Positions 25,440-37,689 of a DNA stretch of 64,000 nucleotides are shown here, piece by piece (the stretch's first letter is position 1; every line of letters starts with the position of its first letter). The position numbers and the translations under genes are program-made. The stretch covers positions 2,418,001-2,482,000 of the forward strand of contig CP021224.1 of NCBI GenBank assembly GCA_003999685.1, given 5' to 3'. The notes under the pieces were generated by a model that had not been told where the DNA came from, searched no databases, and saw only the letters and a list, made by a program, of their open reading frames with translations. The stretch is from Taiwanofungus camphoratus (taxonomy: Eukaryota; Basidiomycota; Agaricomycetes; Polyporales; Taiwanofungaceae).

Positions 25440-27880
25440 ATGTCAAATATCTCTGACACCAGCTACGAAGACGAATACACCGTGCCTCTTCCAATAATAG
25501 CTCAATGGCATTACACCCAAAACCAGTCCCTATGTCTTACTGCTCATCAAATGTAGCATGGTTCTGCAGGTGTGTGAGTTCTTGGTGGCATATACATCCC
25601 AAATCTCAATCAGAGCTTCATACAGCTCCCATTCCAGAAAGGAACTCTTCAGTATCGGACGCTGCGACTAGTTTGCATCGGAAAGAGATGCTGTAATGCA
25701 CACAGCCATCAAAAGATATGTCCTGGATGAATTCAGAGATAGGATACATCGCGAACTACCTGTCTGAGACTTTGTTCGAGCTGTCTGGGATTTTACCCTA
25801 GATGATATTCCTAGTCTCTCATACTTTCAACAACACACTCTTCCGCTTCGAAGTCTGAACATCTATCTCCAATCGGAAGGGAGAGCTTGCTACCGGTATT
25901 TGGCCAATATTTTTGAACATCTGTGCAAGCAAGTATCATCTGGTTGTGGTCGTCTTCGAATAGGGCAAGATGACGGAGCAACTGCCAGTGACCTGAAGCC
26001 TGAGGTTCGGCCGAAGGTAGCTGGTCTCTGGGATCATATTCTGTGACAATGTCTCTGCGCCCAAGCCCCATCTCGCTCGGGGCACAGGAAAAGACGAGAT
26101 GTGTGCACGGTGGGAGTGGTATCTAGCCTTCGTTGATATTGAGAAGAAGCAAGATCCTCTCAAGCGTACTACCGACGTTTTCATATCAAGTGCGGGTTTT
26201 GACCAGGTATGTATACATCAAATGCTGAGCATTTGTCGTGATTCTGTCTGATTATCTCTTCTTACAGTCGTCGGTGTTTCCAGAAATTGGTGCATCACCG
26301 GCAAGCGGACAATGTAATCGCAAGTTAGCCATGGGCAGAAAGCGGAAAAAGTCGTCAACTGCCAAAGCGATCCCGTTCAAACGCCAACATTGTATATCCA
26401 GATAATTTCAAGGAGGTGTTCGCTTTCACTTTTGACGGAACAAATGCAAGCCGTAAAATTCATGGATAAAATACTTTCGCACGGCGTCCGCTCCTATGCA
26501 ATCGGTTTCATCATCAGAAACACAGCTGTGACGTTGTGGTACGGAGGTCGTATAGGACTCGTTCAAGCGAAGGCCTTTGATTTCAAGGAAGAGTCACACA
26601 TGCTGTTCCTTGACATTGCAGCCATCGCATTCTCCGACCATGCACGCATGAGCACATGTCCCTTCCTCATTTTTCCTTCATCCTCATACGACAGCTATGT
26701 GGGGGCCAAAATAGTCCTGAATAAGGGACTTGCCGTGGATGCGTCTAGACACTTACTGCAGCAAGTGGTGTTTGACATTGACAACACTCGGAGGGTCAAA
26801 GCAGAATACGGGCACGGAACAACGATTGTACCGATTAAGGCAACAGGATCTGCAGAGACGTCCGGACGGGGTAATTTGGTTGCAAAGCTAGCATGGCCGT
26901 CCGCGCATCGCGAGGCTGAAGACAACTTCATCAGGATCGTTCGCTGTAAACTTAAAGAGAATGCTCCTCAATACCTTAACCACATCATTGATTTGAAGTG
27001 TTCAGTCACTCGCAGCATGGACCAAATGCAATTACCGCGAGTTCTAATGCACGGCATCTCTGTATATGATCATCGTGTCTTCCGCATGATGATCATAGAA
27101 AGTACAAGCCGCTCCAACTTGTCAACAACGTCGAGGAGTGCTAAAAGATATTCATCGACGTTGTGCGTGGTGAGTATCAGGTATCATTTCGTCACACTGC
27201 CGCTAAAGGCCCATTTTTAGCTCACTACTGGGCGTGGGAGACAGCTGACGTTCTCCGCGGTGACATTAGCGTAGACAACATCATGTTCTACAGAGACGAG
27301 TCTAATTGTTCTGTAGGCGTGTTATGCGACTGGGATCTGGCAATGTCCAAACCCTCTCTGGAGGATTACAACGCAGACGACAGAGAAGATGAGAGCTACG
27401 AATATGATTATGACGACATCCTCAATTCTTCTAGCGGGCGGGATGACAAGGGTTCAGATTCACAAGCCCCACATTTCGTGCAGACAGACGATGGCAACGC
27501 GCACAATGATGCAAGGAATGACTCAACTCCAAATAAATCGTCCAAGAGACCGAGAGAGCGCACCGGTTTGGGCCCATTCACGGCTCTCGACTTGCTATCA
27601 GGGCCGCCTCTCCTTTACCGATATCGTCACGATTTAAATTGTTCTTCTATGTGCTCGCATGATTGTGCGCCATAAACCACAAATTTAGCCGACTAGCGGA
27701 ATGGGCAAGTCCCAGCTTGGAGACAATCAGTTACCACAAGAGGGGGTTTTTCCTTGAGAGAAAATTATGCAACAAGATCTTTCGTCGTTCACATCCCCAC
27801 TATCGGATACTTGCGAAGATCGGGTCAAGCCGCCCTGGTTTAAGTCCTCCCGCGTGATATTCCAGCACAATATCATCCAA
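25440..27880 (+). pseudogene. FunK1-family kinase pseudogene (copy 4)
   Basis: Alignable throughout with the other FunK1 genes: KRYVLDEFRDRIHRELPV and DFVRAVWDFTLDDIP (exon 2), ARWEWYLAFVDIEKK, ILSHGVRSYAIGFIIRN through LNHIIDLKCSVTRSM (exon 3), AHYWAWETADVL and VGVLCDWDLAMS (exon 4), and a decayed C-terminus to about 27880. It is broken in several ways: an in-frame TGA at 25765-25767, a frame change near 26040, another near 27090, and TAA at 27142-27144. The catalytic HRD has become RGD (LRGDISVDN). It is clearly more diverged than copies 1-3. Its start is uncertain. Confidence 0.85.
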
Positions 27881-28322
27881 GATTTGCTTTTGCAGCGCCT
27901 ACAAGATACGGGATCCTCACTGGTGAAACTAGATAATCCATCAAAGCAAACAAAATACAAGTGAAGGCTCGCAGGAATAACACGCTCACCTTCGAGAACT
28001 TAATGCAATATCTTGGAGCACCCACCTCACTGCCGTCTTGATGCGTGCAACGTCATCTCCTTGCCAGCACCTCAACGATGCTACACTTAGGAGGTAAGCG
28101 GTGATGCCGGTGATGGGTGGCATACCCTTGTCACGATGACGCGCCGTTCTTTTACACTGGCTGATCGATTTTTCAACGCTTCCGGTAAGCTCGTTTGGGA
28201 TGGCATTCTCAACTTCGACCCAAGTGGGAACTTGATGTGTAATATCGAACATGGTTTTGTACACTAGATCATACATTGTAATTGTTTATATCAGATTCGT
28301 GCCGTCCATTCCACCTATTGCC
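27881..28322. other. Spacer with one unassigned minus-strand open stretch
   Basis: A minus-strand open frame at 27986-28276 encodes about 96 residues (starts MYDLVYKTMFD) without any recognisable family. It lies just past the end of the NmrA-like gene. Could be a fragment; low support. Confidence 0.25.
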
Positions 28323-29469
28323 CTATTGGCCCCGCTTGTAATATTGCCGCGCAAACTCTTCCAACGACATAGGCACTAGTTCGGGATACAGCTCACGGAC
28401 ATCCAAAGCTCCCAGCGCCTTAGCGTTCTCCAAAGAATTCTCACCGAGAAATTGCATGCTAATTTGATATTGCGATAACGCCCACGCGGCATGGATTTGC
28501 GGTGTGTACGACCGCTGACATTCCGCTTTCGCAGTGGCAGCACGCTGGACAAGTTCCTCACGAGATACCTGCCGATGGCATGGTTGAGTACTGAACGGCA
28601 TGAGTTGAACTCATGACGCACATGGACTGTCTTCGCTTTCATTGCATCTCCCTCCCCGGACACCTTCTGGGCAATTTCCCAAGCCTCTGCTAGAGTCACC
28701 TCGTCTTCCCAAATGATCACATACTGATTGAGGGTCCTGTCGTCGACGACGATTTTCGCCACATAGTCTCCAATGTGGTCTGCATTCGTGGCCAACATCT
28801 TCTTATCGCCGGCCCCGTAAAACTCATGGCTCAAGGGCCCCATATATGATCGAACGGTGGAGCTCGAAGGTAGACATAGTTGCATCCACCAACCGACGTC
28901 GATGAATGTATATCCGAGGCCTAAGTCTTTGATGAAATCACGGATTTCTAGTTTCTACCATGCAACAGGCAGATTAGCTCGATGAGCGTTTGAATGAAAG
29001 CGGAAAACTTGCCATATCGTGGAGATCTCTCACTCCGCGAGCACCAGGCGTTCCGAAGTCGCACGGGACAACTCGCTTCACACCGGCTTTCTTTGCAGCG
29101 GCGAGAAGTGTCTTCTGTGAGAGGATGATCTCGGCGTTTACAGCACTGATAAGGACGTCCACCCCAGACAGTGCTTCCTTGAGCTTCTCCAGGCTGTCTG
29201 ACTGCACATCCGCCTCGCGGATCTCCACGCCCTTCGAGCGGAGTTCTGTGACTGCTGGTTTGCTCAATGATGCAGGCCTTGTAATGGCAGCCGCTTTCTG
29301 CATAGGAAGACAGGACAGTCAGTCCAACGGCAATCGATGGGGGCGTTAATATGCGGTCACGATGAGTGGGACAACGTACCAGATTGTCACTTTTCAGCAG
29401 AGCTTTTATGATTGAACCACCGGTCGTGCCGGTAGCACCCACTACAAGGACAACAGGTTTTGCAGACAT
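28323..29469 (-). CDS. NmrA-like / isoflavone reductase-like NAD(P)-binding protein
   Basis: Model complement(join(28323..28568,28622..28954,29013..29297,29380..29469)), 317 aa, phases close. An atypical short-chain dehydrogenase fold. The N-terminal dinucleotide motif VVGATGTTGGSIIKALL (GxxGxxG) is clear; next come EIREADVQSDSLEKLKEAL, GVDVLISAVNAE, AAKKAGVKRVVPCDFGTPG and the mid segment GLGYTFIDVGWWMQ, as in NmrA and phenylcoumaran/isoflavone reductases. Intron 2 has a GC donor with perfect consensus (ATATG then GCAAGT, 29012). Members act either as redox-sensing regulators (NmrA) or as reductases of aromatic or secondary metabolites; the sequence does not say which. Confidence 0.88.
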
Positions 29470-30056
29470 GCTGTAGGCAAATCAGACGGGTAATTGTCGC
29501 GTATTGATCGTTCTCCTTCGAGAAGAGAAACTGCTGCATACTCATCCGCAGTATGCAACTCGTCTTTATACAGCGCAGTATCTCCGAGATCGGGAATCCT
29601 CGACTGCTCACAAATCCATGGCAAAGTTCGCAGAAAGGAAGCCGGTCACAGACTCGGAGCGCAAATGCGCACGGGACATCGATCAAATACTGCCGACAAG
29701 GTTGAATACTTATTGACTCAGAGGCCTCAGGCTGGGCCTGGTGTCTCGATGGCTCGGGCCTCATCACAGAAACTGACTCCCTTTTCGTGCACGGCACAGT
29801 CAATTTGCACAATATGTGGTCCATTAGGGGGTCAAATCTCGGTCAAATGGTTAACGGTCATTCCATATGTAGTTAGACGGATTTGTACCTTCGAAGCAGC
29901 CGTTTACGAAAGAGTCGTCCCATTGGCAAAATCAGGAGGTTCGACCACATTGAAATCGTTGCAATAACACCAACAGGTCGGGAAACCTAATCGAATTATT
30001 GTCAAACACAAGAAGTATACATACGCAATGTATATACAGGACAGACATATATGAAC
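29470..30056. other. Spacer between NmrA-like gene and PAF1
   Basis: Contains the upstream region of the NmrA-like gene and the PAF1 3' region. No supported gene. Confidence 0.4.
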
Positions 30057-31710
30057 CTATTCACCAAACACATCCACTGCATCCACGAGGCCCGCAACGC
30101 CGTTGGGGTACCCATTCGTCTCCGCCGTGCCGCCTATCGTCTCATCGACCTCTCCTTCCGCATCCGCCTCTCCCCGAGACAACAGATACATCGGATCCAT
30201 TACCTCCGCAAGCGCATCCTCACGCTCATCTTCCTCCTCCTTGCTCATGGGAACATGAGTTACCTTGATGACGTCCCATTTATCGAGGTAAGCTTCGTAT
30301 ACCTAAAACAAAGCAGCGCGGCCCGGCGTTAGGCATGATGGTGTATGGGTGTAGTAACCGGGACTTACATTGACGCGCTTTTTCTTGAGCAGCATCTTCC
30401 GCTCTATATTCTTGTAGTAGGCGCCCCTGGTTCTTCGCTTCTTCGGTTTCTGATCCGTAGTCTCCTCGTCTTCTGACTTGACTTGGCCATCGTCGAGGAC
30501 CAGAAGGAATTCGTTTGGCACTTCTTGCTCCACCTTCACGGTCTCATAATCCCGCACGAAGTGGAATGGCGTTGGCTAGAAGATGTCAGCAGTCACATTG
30601 CGCACAAAGCATTCAAGTTTGCTCACCTCGTCCTCTTCTGGTGCATCCGGAGACCTCGCCAGCCGAGCGCGCTTGAACTCGACTGCAGTCTCATCCTCCT
30701 TTGTGAGGTAGTACGCGAGGAAATGGTCTCCATCCGACTCCATTGGCCTTAAAACCGCACAGTCCAGACGAGGGTCTTCGACCTGCGCACGCCAGAGTTA
30801 GCCGGCCACAACGAAGACATTATGCGCCACATACGTCTGGTGGCCGCTCTCCCGGCCGTTCTGAGAATCTGAATAGGTCGTATGCATTTGCCCAAATCTC
30901 AGCGTCCGGGAAAATCTCATATGACTCGACGGCCGTTACGTTGGGCTTGTTCGGGTGCTTCAGCGTGCTGAGGTCAAAGTTCTCGGTGGCCGCGAAAGAC
31001 GCCTCGATATCACGTATCTGTGCAGACCGCGAGATGTCGATAGGCGCATCCATATTTTGTTTTCTAAACACACCCACGAGATTGAGTTGTAGGAAATTGG
31101 ACTTGTTAAGGAGACATACGTTTCCTGGGAGAGTGATAGTCGTGACACACCCTCGCGACTGAGATATTCGGTCTTCCGTAGCCACGGTACATGTGGCATC
31201 GATGACGATGGTGTCAGTGTTCCCAGCCCTGACGTGCCAAAGCCGTTGTTGGTGTACGACCCCGACGAGGATGAGGGGTCTCCCAGCAATGCTTGATCCT
31301 TCGGGTCCAGTTTCGGCAAATTGTCTGGATCTGGATTGAGCCCTAAAGGCACAGATCAAGGTATACGAGTTGAGTGTTCGAGAGCGACACACGACAAGGA
31401 AAGCACGACACCAGAGTCGTCTCCATTCTCCTCCCAAAGACACTCCCACTGTGATAGGTCGAGCGGCATGCCAAGTTCTCCGTCTACAACCATGGGAAGA
31501 GGCGTGTCGTTTGCGATGTCATCGAGAAATTCTGGGCGCGCATAGCGCATAGGGTCGGTAGGAATGTCGAGGAGTTTTGGTGGACATGGCGGTGCGGGAA
31601 GTGGGTTTGAGTACCGAACACGGACAAGAAGGTCGAGTTTGCTATATACATGTTGATTAGTTTTCATTGTCAGTCGCAGCTCTGATATCTCACCTTTTCC
31701 TGAAGCTCAT
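30057..31710 (-). CDS. PAF1: RNA polymerase II-associated factor 1 (Paf1 complex)
   Basis: Seven exons: complement(join(30057..30302,30369..30575,30627..30782,30835..31063,31120..31342,31412..31641,31694..31710)), 435 aa, phases close. Paf1 is a scaffold of the PAF complex that travels with Pol II and promotes H2B ubiquitination, H3K4/K36/K79 methylation and elongation. Signatures: KLDLLVRVRYSNPLPAPPCP and PPKLLDIPTDPMRYARPEFL near the start, MVVDGELGMPLDLS, GLNPDPDNLPKLDPKDQALL, then KQNMDAPIDISRSAQIRDIE, FHFVRDYETVK and a Lys/Arg-rich RRTRGAYYKNIERKMLLKKK block before an acidic tail. The start was placed in a 17-nt first exon (MSFRKS), since it removes an unlikely N-terminus and joins in frame to SKLDLL. 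Confidence 0.93.
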
Positions 31711-33012
31711 GGCCAACTGACATGGGTGAACTGCACTGAGCAGCGACTTGAATTCAAGACATAAGGTCACGTGCATGATTGCTTCGATCAGGCACTGCGG
31801 TCCACTGGTCGTAGTTCTCAACCACGTCTCAAATCCAACTTGAATCGGCCAAGTCTCCTGTCGAGACTGTTGCTTCAACAACCTGGATATTCCATCTCTT
31901 GGAAATTTAACCTCTAAAAATAAATTAAAATCCTGCTGCTTAGAACGTCTACGTGCAAAAGTGCATCGTTGTTCATCTCGTGGCGTGGTTTCGAATCAGC
32001 CAGGCTTTTCTTATTTTATTTGTGACGTCTTGCGTCTGGTAACCGGGAGGAATGGATATTGGCCCCCTTGTACTCAACCGACGCCTAACACTCCAAGCGA
32101 TGATGGTTATTCCACCCCCACCGTTGACAAGGATTCTATTGTTTGGTCTACATGCTGTCTCCTGGCGCTTTTAGTTTCTACATCTCGACTCGCCTTATAC
32201 ATCGCACCGAGAGGACGACAACCTTGACATAGTTCATTATATGCACTCAATTTTCTGCATTGTGAATGTTCTATGAATGCGCTAACCTATTAACACTCTG
32301 TGTTACCAGGACAATCAACATTCCATACTGGCATGTTTCGCTAAATTGACGCGCCCTATCTGCATGCAACAGCTCACACTGGAATGAGTTAAATGATGTG
32401 CGTTTGTTTTGGTTGTTGTTCTCGCAGAAATACTCCAAAGCTCCCCGTTAACCGGCGTCGAGGCTATGTATAGTGTGGCGGTGCCGTAGAGTCCATAGTA
32501 ACCTGACCCCGCCTTAAGTGTCTTGCCGTACATTTATGAGCTGTACGTTGCGCTTGTACGGCCTTGCGCTATGTACGGCTCGGCGGACTCGGGGAACGTC
32601 TGGAATTGGGCTGATCGTGTCATTTGAAAGTACTATTCACGTGCACCTCCACAGTATGTGGCAATACCAGCAGGGATTGAGCCTGTCTGTTCGGACAGTG
32701 ACATGTGAATGCGAGTCCGTTATTAGCAGAACGCATCGCAATGCAGTTGTTTCCGTCGGAATCCGATGCGTTTTGCTGTGTAACCGAGCATGCACTTGTT
32801 GCGTAAAATATCGTAAGTCGCCGTATATGGTGACGGAAGCATGAATAGATGCGCTTTGCAGAAACACATGTGTCGTCGTAGGAGGCTGTGTATATATCGG
32901 CTTGCTTCAAGTGCGCCGCGCGTCTTCATCCTTCATAAAAACGGTCATACTGCTCCTCTCGTATTCTATTCGGCTCTGTCTTTGTCAACCTCAACAAACT
33001 TACTGTGTCAAT
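31711..33012. other. Divergent spacer, PAF1 / 616-aa gene
   Basis: About 1.3 kb between two divergent genes. Short open stretches on both strands overlap each other and show no family. A TATATA near 32890 may belong to the plus-strand gene. No supported gene. Confidence 0.4.
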
Positions 33013-35157
33013 ATGCCTAAAGGAAATGAGACCAAGGATGATGAGGATAAACCTCGTCCTGTTCCCAGGAAGTTGCGGCAGCTTGGTGAAAAGGTTGGTC
33101 TATCATGCGGTGCACCCCACAATACCCGTCAATTAACAAGGACAATTACTCGCAGATTGTTCTCTGGGGACATCGACTATCCATTCCACCGCCACTCCAA
33201 AAGAGACGGAGAAAGGCTTCAAATAGATCGGGTGCCGTAGTTGGAAGTGCCGTAGTTGGAAATCCCACGCTGCCTATTGAGGGTTTTGTGGGCCAATTTC
33301 TAGCCAACGATTCTCAGCAACTAGTCGAAGGACCTCGACGCCGTCGCAGGCCGCGACACGACGTTGAACAGCCAGGAAAGGCGGCTTTTGACGAGGTGCA
33401 GGGTGCTGGGCCGTCTTCCTCATCAAGTGCCCTCTCGCCACAAGCGCTCTACCGGGATCTGCCGCAGGGAGTGCCTGGATCTTCTATAGCAGTTCCGGAG
33501 AGTCTTCAGAGTGTGTCGCCAACCATGAACCTATACGATTTCTTTCCTCAGGATGATGAGAACAGGAATTGGGAGCGAGGCTCTTCGTCGTCGGGTGAAT
33601 TAAGGCGGACAACACCACTCCGACATGAGTATAGTCCTGCATATGGCTTACCCGACGTCTTGCCCCTTCCTTTTCAAGAACAGACGGAGAGTGTTTTATC
33701 GCAACGATCAACCTTTCAAGTCTTCTCTGACCCGGTTGCAGCTAGCTCATCCGGCTTTGACCCAGGTGGGTCTTTTGCCCCTGGATGATGCATTGTCTGA
33801 CATAGCCATGTGCACTAGCAATGACATCTGCTTCAGCGCTGACGAGGTCCGGGCGTGACAGTCATCCGTCTCAACGAAGGTATCAACAGAAGCCATATTC
33901 CCGCAGGTCACCAGAGGACAGTCGCAGAAATTTGGAAAGCATCGCTGGTCGTAGTCCCGACTCGGTTGTTCAGGTTGCACAGCGTCCAACTACGTCATCG
34001 CCTTCAGATATTTTTCGTGGTAGAGGCTCAACGTCATCCAGCGATTACATCTCGAACTACGAAAGCCGAGAAGCTCCAGTTGTTCTCCAGGGCTACCCAG
34101 GGACTATTCAAGAAGGGCGGGACTGTCTACCTACCACATTCAATAAAGAAGGTTCTCTGTTATTTGACAATTATATGGTGGGTCCATCACACATACGACA
34201 CACCGGCTTGTCGCCTGCCATACCACCATTGAACATTGACTCAGGTGACTTTCGCCATCTCGTGGATCACTTTTCGGAATCTGAATGATACGGCATCTTG
34301 TAAATGCAGATCATCCGTCACCCGGTGACAGGGAATGGGATCCGAACCTTAATAATCCGTCTTTTGCAGGTCAAGGGGGGACTTCAGAGCCAACTTCGCC
34401 TTCCGAGCACGCCAATTCTTATCAGATGCTCTACAACAGGCCTAGCGGCATGCATACTGCTTCAACGATTGATCATCTCGGTGATAACAGGTCCGGTCTT
34501 TGGCCACCTTGGCAACCAACTTTTCAAGAGCCAAGTCCGTCTCACCCTACACCATATGCCGATAGTATAGCTGCAGGTGGACATGCCTCTAGACACCATG
34601 ATGATGATGCGTACCCACCGTCGACTCGAACTATGGATCCCACCGCATTCACTTTTTACAGGCCAATAACTGATGAGTGGCTGTCGGCTCCGGCAACATC
34701 GCCTCAGTCCGTCGTCTACTGGGAGCGCATAAGCGCAGCGCCATACCGGGCCCCGCAAGTATCAAGTAATGATGACCGATTGTTTGGTGATGGTGCGATG
34801 GCAATGCTCTCGTCTTTGCCCGACAGTGCGTTGAACCCAGGTCCTTCCCGGCTGCCATCTCTTGCGGGTGAAGGTATGGAACGGACCATAACTCAGCTGA
34901 TTGCGGCTGGTGATACCCTATGATTTTCTAGGGTCGTTTAGATATCAAGAGAACCTTGTGGCTCCAACAGGGCGGTATGAATTTACTGTGCAAGACAGCC
35001 ATCGTCGTGCAGCGATGTTTGAGTCGTTCGGTCATACCCCAACGCCTGCTTCTCCGTCTGACGAGCATCAGGACGGCGGGCAAATTGACATTGCGTATGT
35101 CTGATGCGTTCCATTGCAGCTATACATAACTAAACGGCTTTATGTAGGAAGAAGTAA
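33013..35157 (+). CDS. Protein of unknown function, low-complexity, six exons
   Basis: Model join(33013..33093,33141..33765,33837..34244,34310..34873,34932..35094,35148..35157), 616 aa; five GT-AG introns, all phases close, which argues for a real gene. I do not recognise it. The N-terminus is charged (MPKGNETKDDEDKPRPVPRK) and continues LGEKDNYSQIVLWGHRLSIP before a basic stretch QKRRRKASNRS, possibly a nuclear signal or DNA-contact patch. The remaining 500 residues are rich in Ser, Pro, Gly and Arg and probably disordered. A later conserved-looking block is SFRYQENLVAPTGRYEF. The last exon codes only three residues plus stop. An orphan or fast-evolving regulatory protein is plausible. Confidence 0.6.
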
Positions 35158-35599
35158 ATGCCTGCTTTCTCATTCGGTATCACTGTTCAAGAACCCTTAA
35201 GGTCCGATCCTAATGATATTTTCTGTTGCATTTTTTGATGGACGGATTCCTCGGATTACTGTTTTGGTTGTCACATATTGTTATACCCCGAGCATTACTC
35301 GATGACATATCTGCACACATTTATATCTCTATCAACACTGCGTTTGTATTACTCGAGTACATATGGGAGCGAGACATGGTCTATTGCCAGTGTGTATCGA
35401 TTTCCCTTGTCCTACTTGTTGCAGGTCTCACTATCATAGCTAAGGTCCTGGACGACTGTGAGCTTGTTTTGGTCGCTATCAACCACGACAATGCTCACGA
35501 AAGAAATACAACTGCAAGCCGGTAAGTAACGCAAAGACGACCGCTTCTTGAACCAGTACCACCACCATCTCCATTAGGCGCCCTAGCTTAGTCGTCCAA
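35158..35599. other. Spacer before the mobile-element nest
   Basis: Includes an open stretch (ATG near 35239 to 35525) with hydrophobic runs (GFLGLLFWLSHIVIP, SISLVLLVAGLTIIAK) that would give two membrane segments. No family, no introns visible, upstream context weak. Probably not a gene. Confidence 0.25.
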
Positions 35600-37660
35600 A
35601 TGGCTCCTGCTTTCACTCCCACTTCTCACCCAACTGGCTCCCATTCTACCGCTGGTGACCTTCAAGTCACTGGGACACCCTCAATTGGCACGTCGTCTTC
35701 GAGGATGTCCGGCGGTACATCTTCAGGGCGACCTGCCCCATATTCTGTGCCTGATGCACGGGGATCTCAAACCCAAGCCCAAGTTGAGGCTCTATGACTT
35801 GCTCGTGGAGCTTCCTTTGAGATGGAGACTACCTCTGTGTCATCTCCACCTCCCTCAGCTGCTGCAGAGGCTTTCATGCCAACTCAGTCTTTCATGCCCA
35901 CCCCCACACCGGAGGTGAGCACCCCTCAGAGGGACATCGAGAATAACACGTTTATCGATTTCTCACAGAGGGGGCCTGCACCGCATGTCTTGGCTATACC
36001 CGAGTCCATGATGTATGCAACGGCCCCCAAAGTGCAGGTCTTCCAAGGCACCTGTTCGTCACAAGATGAGACCCCAGATTCCCTGCTAGCGGCCATCAGG
36101 GAATCGCTGCAACACATCTCGTACACGCTGCACATCGACCGGGATGCTTATGAACGCATCATACAGAGGGATGTTAACAAGTACCATGCTGAAGCCTATG
36201 GACTTGAGTGGCGGGACACAGCTCAAGCTGCTCTTCAGGTGGCCAGTCAAATGGTCACATTGATCGGAGCAGAGCATATCGTGGATCTTAATGGGATCGG
36301 TCATCTGGCCACCCATGTTCGCGAGTTAACTGACATTAGGGCGGAATTAGAATCCACCATTGCCGAACAAAGAAGGACCATTGGCGAAATGTTGGTGGCG
36401 CTTACATCGGTGCTCCCCAAACCATCTGACCAATGGTTTGAAGGTGTGCGCACAACGCTTGGAGCAATCGCGAGCTCCACCACCAATGATAGTGGCAAGC
36501 TTATTCAAGCCGTCACTACTAACACCTCCACTCTCCGAGCTCTATGAAAGAGAGTTGAAGGAATTGCTGCCACAGCACCAGGTTACGCCTCAGCCACGGC
36601 CTCATTGTCTGCCAAACAGATGCCCAAGCAGGTGCGCATTCAATCACCACCTAAAGATGGTCCCCAGTCTGCACCGATAGATCAGGGAAAGAAGCAAGCG
36701 GCGCCACCCTCTCCTACCAGGAGTAGGGCAGCCTCTCCAGCAGCGAAGAAAGCGAATACATCCCACGTAATCGACCTTACTTTGGATGATGGTCCCAACT
36801 GGGATGACATTCGAGGGGCAACAGAGATCACACAAATCGCCCCCAACATCTTGTTGTCGGATGCTCTACGCATCGCACAAGGCATGGCTGCCCCTGCCCA
36901 ATCGTCATCTAGACAGGGCGATAGCAGATACACGCGCGACCCTTGCCCCCACCCAGGCCTAGGGCGTGGTCGTGGGGTTGGCCTCACAATAACGGCACAG
37001 GACCCTACCCATCCATCAATTACAATCGGCGCTTCTACACCAGTCCGCCCTTCTCCTGTGATTAAACATGCGACACAACTGGCCTGGGGTGCAAGCCCCA
37101 AGACCATTGTTCTCAGATTCGATCAAGCTCTAGAACTCAGCGATTTTCTAGACCTCGACAGCCTCAAGGTCATCGTTCAACAACTGTTGGCTGGAGCAGG
37201 AGGCTCCGTCAACTATCTTGTCAACACCATTGTGCCACCTGAAAATGAGGAAGTACAGTTGGTATACAGTGAACGCCCCACCACAATAGAAATGGGCGCC
37301 CTTCGAGCTGGTATGGGACGATTAGTCGCACCTCATGTGGCACCTGATGGAATGAACCCGGTTGGGCTATCACTTGACTGGGTCCAAATCATCACTCAAA
37401 TGGCAATCAAGGCTTTCCTGCTGTACCGGGAAGACACTAGGGTTGAATATACGCCGCTCGAAGTCTTTCAGGAACTCATGCGAAACAATGAGTGGGCGGA
37501 GGAATTGGTCCTACACCCACATCATTTGCCCAAGGCTCGGTATCAATCGGCCTCTGGTGGTAGCGGCTTATTCATTTTTGCCATCTTTGACACCTGGTCT
37601 GGCTCTATGGCTATCCGGATCATGAAGAAGCTGGTCCGTCTCTTCGGCAAGACGTACTAA
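35600..37660 (+). mobile_element. ORF-bearing stretch of unknown family, likely element-derived
   Basis: Long open coding on the plus strand in at least two main stretches (about 35822-36547 and 36605-37660), apparently broken once or twice. Low-complexity Pro/Ser/Thr N-terminal part, helical middle (ESTIAEQRRTIGEMLVAL), and a folded-looking C-terminal part (LRFDQALELSDFLDLDSLK, VNYLVNTIVPPENEEVQLVY, TPLEVFQELMRNNEWAEEL). No zinc knuckle, protease, polymerase or transposase motif seen. No introns, codon style unlike neighbours, and position at the edge of nested elements suggest a gag-like or other element protein. It ends only 29 bp before the LTR-like element at 37690, but no polypurine tract lies between. 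Confidence 0.4.
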
Positions 37661-37689
37661 TTACAACCGTGGATCAAGACTGCAGCCGT

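Noticed and set aside
35239-35525. Two-helix membrane protein
   Set aside because: Weak start context, no homologue recognised, hydrophobic runs common in AT-rich spacer.
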